Shown here in pieces: positions 7,645 to 11,190 of a stretch of DNA of 11,190 nucleotides. Position 1 is the first letter of the stretch, and every line of letters starts with the position of its first letter. Location: positions 1 through 11,190 of the forward strand of contig JANWHI010000042.1 of NCBI GenBank assembly GCA_025450495.1. The letters run 5' to 3'. The stretch comes from Candidatus Dormiibacter sp. Lineage in GTDB: Bacteria > Chloroflexota > Dormibacteria > UBA8260. The position numbers and the translations under genes are program-made. The notes under the pieces were generated by a model. The model ran no database searches and was not told the DNA's origin. It saw only the letters and a program-made list of their open reading frames with translations.

Positions 7645-7675
7645 GAGCCCGGTCGCGACATGCGCGGCCGGGCTC
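7645..7675. terminator. Bidirectional hairpin terminator between convergent genes
   Basis: GAGCCCGG (7645-7652) pairs with CCGGGCTC (7668-7675). Inside them CGCG (7654-7657) pairs with CGCG (7663-7666), joined by a T-G pair, so the stem is 13 bp with a 5-base loop. It lies 38 bases past the DUF5658-like stop and 28 bases past the nrdJ stop, the right place to end both transcripts. Neither strand has a clear U-tract after it. Confidence 0.75.
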
Positions 7676-7703
7676 CGGTCAGGGGGAGGGTGTGAGTTTC
7701 AGC

Positions 7704-11190
<3,487 letters not shown>

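Overview
The window is GC-rich, gene-dense bacterial DNA. Codons end mostly in G or C, hairpin terminators lack U-tracts, ribonucleotide reductase is of the B12-dependent NrdJ type, and the secreted subtilase resembles a group I associate with Actinobacteria and similar high-GC lineages. I would call it actinobacterial or a neighbouring high-GC phylum such as Dormibacterota or Chloroflexota, with low confidence in the exact group.

Layout. Positions 1-3828 (minus) hold most of a large secreted subtilisin-like (S8) protein with an FG-GAP/VCBS-type beta-propeller; its 3' end lies beyond the left edge. It runs open for all 1276 codons visible. Upstream of it on the same strand is an EamA/DMT-family membrane transporter (3895-4827), separated by 66 bases that contain two perfect hairpins. 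A 169-base divergent intergenic region follows, with a recognisable promoter overlapped by a MarR-type palindrome. To its right, on the plus strand, are a 14-TM DHA2-family (EmrB/QacA-like) MFS exporter (4997-6637) and a MarR-family regulator (6634-7086) whose start overlaps the exporter stop (ATGA). This is a classic self-contained drug/solute efflux operon with its own repressor. A hairpin follows, then a small three-helix DUF5658-like membrane protein (7193-7606). A strong shared hairpin terminator (7645-7675) separates this from the convergent gene on its right.

Positions 7704-11190 (minus) carry most of nrdJ, the adenosylcobalamin-dependent class II ribonucleotide reductase; its 5' end lies beyond the right edge. 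The gene is interrupted in frame by a 399-residue intein (9405-10601) with a LAGLIDADG homing endonuclease domain. The intein sits immediately before the cysteine of the NPCSE motif, which becomes the thiyl radical, so the enzyme cannot work until the intein splices. The intein ends in Ala-Asn instead of the usual His-Asn.

I see no CRISPR array, rRNA, tRNA or transposon, and no clear new multi-gene system. The points most worth a second look are the intein at the radical cysteine with its non-canonical penultimate residue, the subtilase whose catalytic Asp position appears to be Glu, and the operator in the efflux promoter.
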